The notes under the pieces: model-generated | Seen by the model: only the letters and a program-made list of their open reading frames with translations | The model's database searches: none | Told to the model about the DNA's origin: nothing | Position numbers and translations under genes: made by a program | NCBI GenBank assembly: GCA_963771655.1 | Contig: CAVYUG010000001.1 | Coordinates: 62,001 to 126,000, forward strand | Direction: 5' to 3' | From: JAWVFM01 sp963771655 | GTDB taxonomy: Bacteria; Actinomycetota; Thermoleophilia; Solirubrobacterales; 70-9 | DNA length: 64,000 bases | Part shown: piece by piece, positions 15,550-24,605 of the stretch | Numbering within the stretch: the stretch's first letter is position 1 | Layout: the number at the start of each line of letters is the position of its first letter

Positions 15550-16440
15550 GTGGAGGCCTCGTCCGCGCGCATCGCGCTCATCGTCAACCCGCAAGCCGGG
15601 GGCGGGCGGGCGAGCAAGCTGCTCGGTGAGGCGGAGGCCGCTCTTCGGTCTCGCGGCCTCGCGTGCCGGACGATCCTCACGAGAGACCTTCCGCACGGGA
15701 TCTCCGCGGCTCAGGAGGCCGTGGGCGCAGGCGAGACGCCGGTCGTCATGAGCGGCGATGGCCTCATCGGCCAGATCGGGGGCGCGCTGGCCGGCGCCGG
15801 GGCGGCGATGGGCATCCTCCCGGCCGGGCGGGGGAACGACCTCGCCCGCGTGCTTGGGATTCCGACCGAGCTCGGAGGCGCGGCCGAGGTGATCGCTGCA
15901 GGCAGCTGGCGCGAGATCGACGTCGGCGTGGCCGGGGAACGGCGGTTCCTCGGCATCGCGAGCTGCGGCTTCGACTCAGAGGCGAACCGGATCGCGAACG
16001 AGGCGCGGCTCGTGGGGGGCAATCTCGTCTACGCCTACGCGGCGCTTCGCGCACTCCTCGCCTGGAAGCCGGCTCGCTTCGACGTCGACCTCGACGGCGA
16101 GCGAATCTCGTTTCGCGGCTACTCGGTCGGGGTGTGCAACAACAAGGCCTACGGGGGTGGGATGTACGCGGCGCCGGGAGCGGAGCTCGACGACGGCCTG
16201 TTCGATGTCGTTTGGTGCGAGGAGCTCTCGAAGCGACGGTTCCTGTTCTCGGTGATGCCGCGGAGCTTCAAGGGGACGCACGTGGAGCTCGACGAGGTCC
16301 ACGTGCGGCGTGCCGGCACGGTCGAGATCTCCGCCGACCGCCCGTTCACCGTCTACGCGGACGGCGACCCCCTCGCCGACCTCCCGGCTCGAATCACGCT
16401 CCTGCCCCGAGCCCTCCGGGTGCTGGCGCCAGCCGCGTGA
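15550..16440 (+). CDS. Diacylglycerol/lipid kinase family protein (DagK-like)
   Basis: A 296-residue DAGK-catalytic-domain protein (YegS/DagK/BmrU family) with IALIVNPQAGGG at the N-terminus, a nucleotide-binding SGDGL instead of the canonical GGDGT, then MGILPAGRGNDLAR and the C-terminal SADRPFTVYADGDPL. It should phosphorylate a lipid such as diacylglycerol; the altered glycine motif makes activity less certain. GTG start set by the promoter box 7 nt upstream. The stop overlaps the next GTG in GTGA. Confidence 0.87.
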   Translation: MEASSARIALIVNPQAGGGRASKLLGEAEAALRSRGLACRTILTRDLPHGISAAQEAVGAGETPVVMSGDGLIGQIGGALAGAGAAMGILPAGRGNDLARVLGIPTELGGAAEVIAAGSWREIDVGVAGERRFLGIASCGFDSEANRIANEARLVGGNLVYAYAALRALLAWKPARFDVDLDGERISFRGYSVGVCNNKAYGGGMYAAPGAELDDGLFDVVWCEELSKRRFLFSVMPRSFKGTHVELDEVHVRRAGTVEISADRPFTVYADGDPLADLPARITLLPRALRVLAPAA

Positions 16441-17177
16441 ACGAGCTCGCTGACGCGGTCATCTGGCACGACGCCGAATGCGGCGCCTACGACGGCGACC
16501 TCCGGGCGTGGGAGCGCCTCTCGAGCGAGCACGGTGGTCCCCTGCTCGAGCTGGGCGCCGGGACCGGGCGCCTCGCGCTCCACCTGGCTCGGCGCGGCCA
16601 CGAGGTCGTCGCAGTCGAGCGGGCTCCCGAGCTTGCGTCCGAGCTCGCCCGGCGAGCCTTCGACGAGGGACTCCCGGTGGAGGTGGTGACCGCGGACGTT
16701 CGGACGCTCGCGCTCGACCGGGCCTTCCCGCTGGTGGCGGTGGCGATGCAGTTCATCCAGCTCTTCCTGACCGCCTCCGAACGTCACACGGTCCTCGATG
16801 TCTGCGCCCGCCATCTCACCCCGGGGGGCGTCGTCGCGGCCGCCATCGTCGAGGACGTGCCCGACATCCTGACGGCCGCCGATGCCGGCGCGACGCTGCC
16901 GGACATCCGCGAGGCGGGGGGCGCCGTCTACTCGAGCCAGCCGCTCGGGTCGAGGGTCGCCGGCGGCGTGATCGCCTCCGAACGCCATCGCCAGCGCGTC
17001 TCAGCGTCGGGTGACGTGGTCGCCGAGACGCACGTCGATCACCTGGCGGTGCTGGAGTCCGGTGCGTTCGCGGCCGAGGCGCGCGACGCCGGCCTTCGCC
17101 CGGTCGGGACGATCTCGGTCGCCCCGACGGACCTCCACGTCGGGTCGGAGATCGTCCTCCTGGAGGCGGCGAGCTGA
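16437..17177 (+). CDS. SAM-dependent methyltransferase (class I)
   Basis: A 246-residue methyltransferase with motif I LLELGAGTGRLALHLARRGH and acidic residue VAVERAPE. Its GTG overlaps the stop of the lipid kinase, so the two are co-translated. It is convergent with dut. Substrate unknown; it is not closely similar by eye to the methyltransferase at 14886. Confidence 0.85.
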   Translation: MNELADAVIWHDAECGAYDGDLRAWERLSSEHGGPLLELGAGTGRLALHLARRGHEVVAVERAPELASELARRAFDEGLPVEVVTADVRTLALDRAFPLVAVAMQFIQLFLTASERHTVLDVCARHLTPGGVVAAAIVEDVPDILTAADAGATLPDIREAGGAVYSSQPLGSRVAGGVIASERHRQRVSASGDVVAETHVDHLAVLESGAFAAEARDAGLRPVGTISVAPTDLHVGSEIVLLEAAS

Positions 17178-17187
17178 CGCCGCCGGC

Positions 17188-17619
17188 TCAGCGTCCGCTC
17201 GAGCCGAAGCCGCCGCCGCCCCGCGGGCTCTCCGCGAGATCGCTCGCCGGCACGGGCTCGGTCTCGGCGAATGGAACGATGATGAGTTGGGCGATTCGGT
17301 CCCCCGGCGCGACTTCGAACGCTTGCTCTCGATCGGTGTTCAAAAGCAACACCTTGACCTCGCCGCGATAGCCCGAGTCGATCAGCCCGGGCGCGTTCAC
17401 GAGCGCGACGCCATGGCTCGCCGCGAGCCCGGAGCGCGGCAGTACGAGACCGGCGTGCCCGGCGGGGATCTCGACGGCGACGCCCGTGGCGACGCTCGCG
17501 CGCTCTCCCGGCGGGAGCGTCGCCGCCTCGCAGGCGTAGAGGTCGAGGCCGGCATCCCCCTCGTGCGCGCGCGAGGGGAGCGAGGCCGCCTCGCGGAGCC
17601 TCATCACCCTGAGCTCCAC
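17188..17619 (-). CDS. dut: Deoxyuridine 5'-triphosphate nucleotidohydrolase
   Basis: A 143-residue trimeric dUTPase that hydrolyses dUTP to dUMP and PPi. All five motifs are present: DAGLDLYA, PRSGLA, GLIDSGYRGEVKVLLLN, DRIAQLI and the Gly-rich C-terminal arm RGGGGFGSSG. The GTG start lies 7 nt after a TAGCGT box that begins with the hflX stop codon. Confidence 0.96.
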   Translation of the reverse strand: MELRVMRLREAASLPSRAHEGDAGLDLYACEAATLPPGERASVATGVAVEIPAGHAGLVLPRSGLAASHGVALVNAPGLIDSGYRGEVKVLLLNTDREQAFEVAPGDRIAQLIIVPFAETEPVPASDLAESPRGGGGFGSSGR

Positions 17620-17626
17620 CTCGGGG

Positions 17627-17632
17627 ACGCTA
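17627..17632 (-). promoter_or_regulatory. -10 box TAGCGT fused to the hflX stop codon
   Basis: The minus-strand TAG ending hflX is the first half of the hexamer; dut GTG is 7 nt downstream. Confidence 0.55.
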
Positions 17633-18916
17633 CCTGCTGTCGGAGGCGCCGTTTCCGTTCACGGCGAACGCGTCGAAGCGGTGCGCGAGCGCCGTCGGGA
17701 CCCGGGCCTTCACGAGCACCCCGTCCGCGCGGTCAACCCGCTCGAGCTCACCGGCCACGTCGTGCAGCTCGGCGAGCCGGCCGCCCTCGTCGTACGGGAC
17801 GAGAAGCTCGACCTCCCGAAGCGTTCCGGCGAAGGCCGCCTCGATGAGGTCGCGCAGCTCCTCGAGCCCCTCCCCCGTTGCGGCGGAGATCGCGACGGCG
17901 TCGCGGCGGCCGATGGCGAGCTCGCGAGCGTCGTCGGGCGAGAGTAGGTCGGCCTTGTTGAAGGCCACGACGCGAGGCTGATCGGCCGCGCCGATCTCCC
18001 CCAGCACCTCCTCGACCGCGGCGATCGCCTCGGCCCGCTGGAGCGCCGGCTCCGACGCGTCGACGACGTGGACGACGAGGTCGGCGAGCCGCGTCTCCTC
18101 GAGCGTCGCCTTGAAGGCCTCGACGAGCTGGTGGGGCAGCTTGCGGATGAACCCGACGGTGTCGGTCACGAGATAGGGCCGGCCGCGGTGGCGGTAGCTC
18201 CGAGTCGTCGGGTCAAGCGTGTGGAAGAGCCTCTCCCCCACGCCGACCCCGGCGCCGGTCAGAGCGTTGAGGAGCGTGGACTTTCCAGCGTTCGTGTATC
18301 CGGCGAGCGCGACGGCGGGGATCGGAGCGCGCCGACGTTCGGAGCGCATCGACTCACGGTTTCGCTCGAGCCGGGCGAGGCGCCGGCGAAGGCTCGCGAT
18401 CCGGTCGCGCGCCAGGCGGCGATCGGTCTCGATCTGCGACTCGCCGGGCCCGCGGGTCCCGATGCCGCCGCCGAGGCGCTCGAGGTGCGTCCACAGCCCC
18501 CGCATCCGCGCGAGGTTGTACTCGAGCTGAGCGAGCTCGACCTGGAGCTTGCCCTCGGCGGTATGCGCGTGGTCGGCGAAGATGTCGAGGATCACGGCGG
18601 TCCGGTCGACCACCGGGACCCCGAGCGATTGCTCGAGGTTGCGCTCCTGCCTCGGCGCGAGCTCGTCGTCGACGGCGACGAGGTTGGCGTCGTGCGCGGC
18701 GAGTGACTGCTTGGCTTCCGCGAGCTTGCCGCGGCCGAGATAGCGGTCGGGGTCCGGCCGCTCGCGAACCTGCACCAGGTCGCCGGCGGTCGCAACGCCC
18801 GCGGTGCGCAGAAGCTCCTTCAGCTCCGCGAGGGGGTCGACGTCGCCGGGCGCGCGCTCGGTCACCGAGAGCGCGAGGGCGCGCTGGCGGGCGCGCGGGT
18901 TGTGTACGCCTGGCAC
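17630..18916 (-). CDS. hflX: Ribosome-associated GTPase HflX
   Basis: A 428-residue HflX GTPase that splits stalled ribosomes. Visible: N-terminal HflX domain with YLGRGKLAEA, the Gly-rich LGGGIGTRGPGESQIE, G1 GYTNAGKSTLLNAL, G3 DTVGFI and G4 FNKADLL. The GTG at 18916 is chosen because TACACT lies 7 nt upstream and because a longer frame would overlap the divergent epimerase gene. Confidence 0.95.
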   Translation of the reverse strand: MPGVHNPRARQRALALSVTERAPGDVDPLAELKELLRTAGVATAGDLVQVRERPDPDRYLGRGKLAEAKQSLAAHDANLVAVDDELAPRQERNLEQSLGVPVVDRTAVILDIFADHAHTAEGKLQVELAQLEYNLARMRGLWTHLERLGGGIGTRGPGESQIETDRRLARDRIASLRRRLARLERNRESMRSERRRAPIPAVALAGYTNAGKSTLLNALTGAGVGVGERLFHTLDPTTRSYRHRGRPYLVTDTVGFIRKLPHQLVEAFKATLEETRLADLVVHVVDASEPALQRAEAIAAVEEVLGEIGAADQPRVVAFNKADLLSPDDARELAIGRRDAVAISAATGEGLEELRDLIEAAFAGTLREVELLVPYDEGGRLAELHDVAGELERVDRADGVLVKARVPTALAHRFDAFAVNGNGASDSR

Positions 18917-18923
18917 TGGAACA

Positions 18924-18944
18924 AGTGTAGGCAGCGGATAGGCT
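18924..18944. promoter_or_regulatory. Overlapping divergent promoters (hflX and epimerase)
   Basis: On the minus strand TACACT (18924-18929) lies 7 nt before the hflX GTG at 18916; on the plus strand TAGGCT (18939-18944) lies 6 nt before the epimerase GTG at 18951. Only 9 bp separate the two -10 boxes, so their -35 regions lie inside the opposite coding sequence. Confidence 0.6.
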
Positions 18945-18950
18945 GCGAAC

Positions 18951-19956
18951 GTGAAGGTCTTCCTCACGGGCGGGACCGGGTTCATCGGGGGTCGTGTGGC
19001 GGCCAAGCTGCGAGACCGCGGCGACGACGTGCGCGCGCTCGTCCGCAACCCCGGAAAGGGCGTGAAGCTCTCGGATCTCGGCTGCGAGCTCGTCGCCGGC
19101 GATCTCGGAGACCGAGTGGCGATTCAGGCCGGCATGGAGGGCTGTGATGCCGCCATCCATTGCGCCGCCGTCTACGAGGTCGGAATCCCGGAGTCCGAGC
19201 GGCGCCCGATGTACGAGGCGAACGTCGCCGGCACCGAGAACGTTCTCGGCGCCGCCCTCGCGGCCAAGGTCCCGAAGGTCGTCTACGTGTCGACCGTCGG
19301 GGCGTTCGGGAACACCCGCGGGAAGGTCGTCGACGAGAGCTACGAGCATCCGGGAACCGGCTTCACCTCCTACTACGAGCAGACGAAGTACGAGGCGCAC
19401 CAGGTCGCCAAGCGGCTCATTGCCGACGACGGCCTTCCGTGTGTGATCGTCCAGCCCGGCGGCGTCTACGGGCCGCGAAGACCACTCGGCCATCGGCAAG
19501 CAGATCGACCAGTTCCTCGCCGGGAAGATGCCGGCGATGATCTTCCCGGACCTCGGCTTCAACATGGTCCACGTCGACGACGTCGCCGACGGCATCCTGC
19601 TGGCGCTCGACGAGGGCAGGAGCGGCGAGGCATACGTCCTCGGCGGCGAGATCACGACGATGCGCGACCTGTTCTCGAAGCTCGCGGACGCCTCGGGCCG
19701 CAAGCCGCCGCGCTTCACGGTCCCCACCGGCCTCGTGAAGCTGATGACGCCGATCGGCCCGCTCGTGGGCAAGGCCATGGGCCAGCCGCCGAACCTCCGC
19801 GAGCTGATCAGCGCGGCCGACGGAGTCACGTACTGGGCCAAGCACGACAAGGCGATCGCCGAGCTCGGCTACGAGCCGAGGGGCCTCAGCGAGGGGCTCA
19901 GGGACCTGCTCGCGGCTGAGCAAGTCCCGCCGGCCCCGGACGCGGGAGCAGCATGA
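18951..19956 (+). pseudogene. NAD-dependent epimerase/dehydratase (extended SDR), frameshifted
   Basis: Starts MKVFLTGGTGFIGGRV (GGTGFIG Rossmann motif) and has the SDR catalytic Tyr-x3-Lys in SYYEQTKYEAH. The reading frame shifts at about 19478-19486, after VYGPR; the next frame continues with DHSAIGKQIDQFLAGKM to the stop at 19956. One indel therefore splits an otherwise intact gene of about 335 residues. It is either a sequencing error or a young pseudogene. Leaderless start at GTG 18951. Substrate (nucleotide sugar or sterol-like) not determinable. Confidence 0.85.
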
Positions 19957-19961
19957 GAAAG

Positions 19962-19980
19962 CCCGCGGCCTAGCCGCGGG
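19962..19980. terminator. Bidirectional hairpin terminator between convergent genes
   Basis: CCCGCGGC-CTA-GCCGCGGG forms an 8-bp stem with a 3-nt loop in the 33-bp gap between the epimerase and dapL ends. On the minus strand it is followed by CTTTCTC, on the plus strand by only AAAGG, so it should work best for dapL. Confidence 0.6.
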
Positions 19981-19989
19981 AAAGGTGTT

Positions 19990-21180
19990 CTAGGCGCGAG
20001 CGGAGGAGCCGGCGGATAGGTGCTCGCGCATCCGCCCGACCGCCTCTGTGATCCGATCGTCCGGGGCGGTCAACGAGATGCGGAAGAAGCCCTCGCCCGA
20101 CGGGCCGTACATCGAGCCCGGTGAGACGACCACCGCCGCCTGTTCGAGGACGAGCTCGGCGAACGACGTCGAGGTGTGTCCAGCGGGGACCGGCGCCCAC
20201 ACGTAGATCGTCCCCTTAGGCGGGGTGACCTCGACGCCGATTTCGCGCAGCGCCGAGACCACCAGATCGCGGCGGCGCGCGTAGATCGCGTTCATCTCCT
20301 CGATCGGCTCCCGCGGACCGTCGAGCGCCGCGGCGCCCGCGAGCTGGATCGCCTCGAAGAGGCCGGAGTCCGCGTTCGTCTTGAGGCGCCAGTAGGTGCG
20401 GATCGCCTCGGCGTTGCCGACGATCGCGGCGCAGCGCCAGCCGGTCATGTTGTAGCCCTTGGAGAGCGAGAAGACCTCGACCCCGACCTCCTTCGCGCCG
20501 GCGGTCGCGAGGAAGCTCGGCGCCACATACCCGTCGTAGGTCGTCTCCGAGTAAGCGTTGTCGTGGACCACGAGCAGGTCATGCTCGTGAGCCAGCTCCA
20601 CAGCGCGATCGAAGAGCCCATCGGGCGCGACGGCGCCGGTGGGGTTATTCGGGTAGTTGAGGAACAGAAGTCGTGAGCGCTCGAGCGCCGCGCCGTCGAT
20701 TGCGTCGAGGTCGGGGGCGAAGCCGAGCTCCGGGACGAGCGGAAGGAGGACGGGCTCGGCGCCGGCGAGGATGGGCCCTCCGGTGTACACGGGATAGCCC
20801 GGATCGGCCGCGAGGGCTGCGCCGCCCGGGTCCAGGAACGCGAAGCAGAGGTTGTAGATGCACTCCTTCGCCCCGATCGCGGGCATCGCCTCGGCCTCGG
20901 GGTCGATTTCGACCCCGAACCGGCGATCGTAGAAGCGCGCGAGCGCCGATCTGTACTCCTCGCGGCCTCGGTTCGTCGGATAGTTCTGGTTCGCCGGGTC
21001 GCCGACCGCCTCGCGCATGGCCTCGACGATGTGCGGGAACGTGGGCTGGTCCGGATCGCCGATGCCGAGGCTGATGACGTCGATGCCCGCAGCGCGCTTG
21101 TCGGCCACGCGCCGCTCGAGCTCGGCGAACGCGTACGGAGGCATCGCCTCCAGGCGCTTGGACGGGTCGGTGCGGTTCAT
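19990..21180 (-). CDS. dapL: LL-diaminopimelate aminotransferase-like class I aminotransferase
   Basis: A 396-residue PLP-dependent fold-type I aminotransferase. Features: SLGIGDPDQPTFPHIVEA near the start, NYPNNPTGA, DNAYSETTYDG, PLP lysine in SLSKGYNMTGWR, and the C-terminal FFRISLTAPDDRI. This is the DapL/AlaT-type pattern; DapL converts tetrahydrodipicolinate directly to LL-diaminopimelate. It lies 28 bp downstream of a (broken) dapF, which supports the DAP assignment. The ATG at 21180 fits the N-terminus; a TACGCT box is 10 nt upstream. Other aminotransferase activity cannot be excluded. Confidence 0.82.
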   Translation of the reverse strand: MNRTDPSKRLEAMPPYAFAELERRVADKRAAGIDVISLGIGDPDQPTFPHIVEAMREAVGDPANQNYPTNRGREEYRSALARFYDRRFGVEIDPEAEAMPAIGAKECIYNLCFAFLDPGGAALAADPGYPVYTGGPILAGAEPVLLPLVPELGFAPDLDAIDGAALERSRLLFLNYPNNPTGAVAPDGLFDRAVELAHEHDLLVVHDNAYSETTYDGYVAPSFLATAGAKEVGVEVFSLSKGYNMTGWRCAAIVGNAEAIRTYWRLKTNADSGLFEAIQLAGAAALDGPREPIEEMNAIYARRRDLVVSALREIGVEVTPPKGTIYVWAPVPAGHTSTSFAELVLEQAAVVVSPGSMYGPSGEGFFRISLTAPDDRITEAVGRMREHLSAGSSARA

Positions 21181-21190
21181 CGAACGCAGG

Positions 21191-21196
21191 AGCGTA
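21191..21196 (-). promoter_or_regulatory. Possible -10 box TACGCT for dapL
   Basis: Ten nucleotides upstream of the dapL ATG, in the 28-bp gap after dapF. Confidence 0.35.
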
Positions 21197-21208
21197 GCCG
21201 CGGCGTCC

Positions 21209-22061
21209 TCAGAGGCCCGCAAGCTCGTAGACGAGCTCGGGCGCAAGCTCACCGGCGTAAACGCGGCTCGGCGGTACCGGTCAGCGTGACGATCGAGTGT
21301 CGCCGGAGACGTCGACCTGAAGCTCGCCGCCGTCCATCCGGACGCGGATCGGGCTCGCGGCGCCGTCGAAGGTGCGCCGCAACGGCGGCTCCGCTGGCGC
21401 CGGTGCCCGATGCGAGGGTCTCCCCCGCGCCCCGCTCGAAGATGCGCGCCCGAACGGTCGAGCCGTCGATGCGGACGAACGAGACGTTGGTGCGGTTCGG
21501 GAACAGCTCGTGGGTCTCGACGCGGCGGCCCACCCGGGCCAGGTCGACCTCCTCAACGCGCTCGCCGGCCTCGATCACGCACTGCGGGTTGCCGACGTTC
21601 ACGTGCTGGAACTGCCCAGCGCCTAGCCGTCAGCCTCGAGGGTCGCCGCGCCCGTCCTCGGCGCCCGTTCGGGATAGTCGGCCGACTCATGAAGCCGGCC
21701 TAGGTCCATCGACAACCGTGTTCGGCGCCGTGATCCGCGGGCGCACGGCCCCAGCGGCCGTCTCGATCTCGAACTCATCGGCGTTCGGTCCAACCCGGCG
21801 CCGCGCAGGTAGAGGGCCGCCTCCCTGGCGCCGTTGCCCGAGAGCTCGGCCTCCGAGCCGTCCGGGTTGAAGATCCGAAGGTCGGCGACCGCGTCGCCGC
21901 TCGCGGGGCTGGCGAGAGCAGCAGGATCCCGTCGGAGCCGACGCCGAAATGCGGCTCGGCAGATCCGGGTCGATGCGCGGAGCGCTCAGCTCCCACTCCA
22001 GCTCGTCGCGCTCGACGATCGCGTAATCGTTGCCGAGGGCCTGCCACTTCTCGAAGCGCAT
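21209..22061 (-). pseudogene. dapF: Diaminopimelate epimerase, disrupted by several frameshifts
   Basis: Conserved DapF blocks occur in order but in different frames: MRFEKWQALGNDYAIVE (22061 on), PHFGVGSDGILLLS, NPDGSEAELSGNGAREAA (about 21830-21870), EFEIETAAGAVRPRIT, HVNVGNPQCVIEAGE (about 21560-21605), ERGAGETLASGTGASGAA and VYAGELAPELVYELAGL ending at TGA 21209. I count at least six indels. DapF interconverts LL- and meso-diaminopimelate with two catalytic Cys; here both equivalents are Ser (ELSGNG and LASGTG). It is upstream of dapL. Confidence 0.85.
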
Positions 22062-22083
22062 GCGCGGGATCCTCTCAGGCGAA

Positions 22084-22089
22084 TAGGTT
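22084..22089 (+). promoter_or_regulatory. -10 box TAGGTT, leaderless
   Basis: Six nucleotides before the GTG at 22096. Divergent from dapF, whose ATG is at 22061. Confidence 0.5.
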
Positions 22090-22095
22090 CCTCGC

Positions 22096-23155
22096 GTGGA
22101 CCGCAGCGCATGGAGGCTCAGCGCGCCCCTCGGGCCGCCCCTGCGCAGAGGGCCTGCTGGCGGCGATCCCGGTTGGGGTCGCGATCTTCATCGACCTGGC
22201 GCTCGACCTGCCCGCCGCGGGTGCAGTTTCGACCGGCGCCCTTCTCGGCGGCTTCGTGGCGTTCGACGCACCGCCGCGCGAGCGCGTGATCTGGCAGCTC
22301 CTCACGGCGCCGGTGCTCGGCGGCTTCGCCGCGATCGGCGCCCTGACGGCGGAGCCGACCTGGCTCGCGGTGGTGACGATGATCGTTCTTGGCTCGCTCG
22401 GCGGAATCGCGGTCGCCGTCTCGCAGCAGCTGGCGATCGCGGGCATGTCCTGCGTCCTGGCCCTTCTCCTGGCCCAGGGTCTCGCGCTGACCTCGACCGA
22501 GGCGGGGTACGCGCTGGTCCTCGGCGCCGGCGGGGTGGCGCTCCAGGTCCTCGTCTCGAGGCCTGGAGGCCGTCGTCGACCGAAGCGGAGAGCCCCTTCA
22601 CCCGATCCAGGGAGCCCGTGAGGCGTTGAAGACGTACGCGACAACCTCACCCTCAGCTCGGCGAGCTTTCGGCACTCGCTCCGTTGGGGAACGGCGCTCG
22701 GGGTCGGCGTCGGCATCTACCACGCACTGGACCTCGGCCAGCACGGATATTGGGTGCCTCTCACCGTCCTCTTCGTGCTGAAGCCCGAGCTGGGCATGAC
22801 CGAGGAACGGATCGCGATGCGGGCTGGCGGCACGCTCTTGGGCCTCGTCGTCGCGACGCCGCTGGCGATGGCGATCGGCGGCCTGCCCCTGGTGGAGTCG
22901 ATCGCGATGATGCTCGCCGCCGGCCTCTGCTTCGCGCTGCTCGCGCTGGAGTACGCCCTGTTCACGGCGGCGGTCACCTCCTTCGTCGTGATCCTCGCCC
23001 ATGCCATGGGCCAGTCCGCCTGGCAGGCAGCCGACGAGAGGGGCATCGGCACGGTGATCGGTCTCGTCCTCGCCGTCGTCGCCTTCGGAGTCTGGAGCAA
23101 CAGGCGGCTCGACGAGCGCGTCACGATGCCGCCCGCTACCGGAGGGCGTCGATGA
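22096..23155 (+). pseudogene. FUSC-family inner-membrane protein, frameshifted
   Basis: Membrane protein of the FUSC (fusaric-acid-resistance/aromatic-acid exporter-like) superfamily, readable only with frameshifts. Block 1 (about 22150-22600) encodes hydrophobic LLAAIPVGVAIFIDLALDLP and four more helices; block 2 (about 22640-23155) reads RHSLRWGTALGVGVGIYHAL and WVPLTVLFVLKPELG, the FUSC signature, then more helices. Frames change near 22140 and again near 22570-22630. The last 20 bp overlap the convergent amine oxidase gene. Substrate unknown. Confidence 0.75.
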
Positions 23156-24605
23156 TCTCCCCCGCCGCGCGCTGACCGCTGCGGACCGCCCCCTCCATGT
23201 AGCCCTGGTAGGTGTAGGCGGTCTGCTCGCCGGCGAAGTGGCAGGCTCCGCTTGGCCGGCGTTCGACGCCTCCGAACCGGGTCATCTGGCCGACCCGGTA
23301 GTAGGCGTAGGAGCCGAGAGTGAGGGGGTCGTCGCTCCAGTCGTTGAGCGTCACACGCCCGTTCCAAAGCGGGACCAGGCCTCCGATCACCGGCTGGATC
23401 TGGGCCAGGAAGCGCCGGGCCGCGGATCGCGCCGAGCCCAGATCGGCATGCCGGCCCGCGCGGCCGCCGGTGTAGTCCACGAGGATCCCCGCCCTCCCCG
23501 GCTGCGCTCGCGTGACCTCCCAGGTCGACTGATAGCCGGTGTCGGAGTAGGTGCCGCCGTCGGCGCCGAGAGTGCGCCAGCGGCGATCGGTGAACTGGAG
23601 CTGGAGCTTCGAGTTGGAGCCCATGCCGAGCTCGGCGATCGCCGTCCGCTTGAGGCGGCCGAAGCCGGCGCGCGAGTAGTCGACGGAGCTGCGCATCGCG
23701 GTGAACGGGATCGCCAGCACCACTTGGTCGGCTCGGACGTTCGTCGTCCCACCGCCGGTGCGATGGAAGGTCAGCTCGTATTCGCCCGAGGAGTGGCGCC
23801 GCACCGCCACCAGGCGCGAGCCTCGCTGGATCTGGCCCGGCAGGCGCGACGCCAGGCCGCTGACCATGAGGTCGTTGCCGCCTTTCACGTGGAAGCGCTC
23901 GTTCGAGCTTCCGAAGAGCTGGAGTCGATGGGGCTTCGAATAGCCGAGGAGATAGAGGAGGTTGAGCGCGCTTTGATCGGTGCATTGCGCCCCGAACTCG
24001 ATCGTGTACGCGATCGCCAGGAGACGACCCAGCCGAGAGGCGATACCTCCGGGGACGTTGCGCTGGATCCACTCGGTGATCGACATCCGGTCGAGCACGA
24101 CGCCGGCGGCGGTGTGGTGGTCATGGAAGGTGGGGTAGCCGGCAGCCGCCAGGTCGCGGCGGAGCGCAGGGCGGATCGTCTCGTAGTCCGCGCGCGCCCG
24201 CTCGAGCGGGTACGTCGCGCCGATCCAGAACGTCTCCTCGGTCCCGGGCTTCTCGGCGGCGATGACGTTGTCCAACTCCAGGCCGAGCTCGTCCACGAGC
24301 CCGCGCACCGCCGTGTGGTCGGAGTCGATCAGCTCGCCCCCGCGCTCGGCGATCTGCCCCTCGGCGAAGTAGTCGCGGACCGTCCACACTCGGCCGCCGA
24401 GCCTCTCGGAGGCCTCGTGCACCTCCGCCACGTGTCCGCGCTTCTTCAGGCGATGAGCGCAGCTGAGGCCCGCGAGCCCGGCGCCGACGATGACGATGCG
24501 CGGGCCCGATCTCTCGTCCGAGCCGCACCCGTAGAGCGGTGCGGCGGCGGCCGCCACGGTCGCGCCGGTCGCGGCGCGCAGGATCTCGCGCCGCGTGGTT
24601 CGCAT
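23136..24605 (-). CDS. Exported flavin monoamine oxidase family protein
   Basis: A 489-residue FAD-dependent amine oxidase. The N-terminus RTTRREILRAATG is a twin-arginine signal, and APLYGC is a possible lipobox, so it is probably a Tat-exported lipoprotein. The dinucleotide-binding motif is IVIVGAGLAGLSCAHRL with GGRVWT, and the C-terminal FAD motif is CHFAGEQTAYTYQGYMEGAV. Substrate amine not predictable. The ATG shares its A with the miaA stop (TGATG), so it is coupled to miaA. Confidence 0.9.
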   Translation of the reverse strand: MRTTRREILRAATGATVAAAAAPLYGCGSDERSGPRIVIVGAGLAGLSCAHRLKKRGHVAEVHEASERLGGRVWTVRDYFAEGQIAERGGELIDSDHTAVRGLVDELGLELDNVIAAEKPGTEETFWIGATYPLERARADYETIRPALRRDLAAAGYPTFHDHHTAAGVVLDRMSITEWIQRNVPGGIASRLGRLLAIAYTIEFGAQCTDQSALNLLYLLGYSKPHRLQLFGSSNERFHVKGGNDLMVSGLASRLPGQIQRGSRLVAVRRHSSGEYELTFHRTGGGTTNVRADQVVLAIPFTAMRSSVDYSRAGFGRLKRTAIAELGMGSNSKLQLQFTDRRWRTLGADGGTYSDTGYQSTWEVTRAQPGRAGILVDYTGGRAGRHADLGSARSAARRFLAQIQPVIGGLVPLWNGRVTLNDWSDDPLTLGSYAYYRVGQMTRFGGVERRPSGACHFAGEQTAYTYQGYMEGAVRSGQRAAGEIIDALR

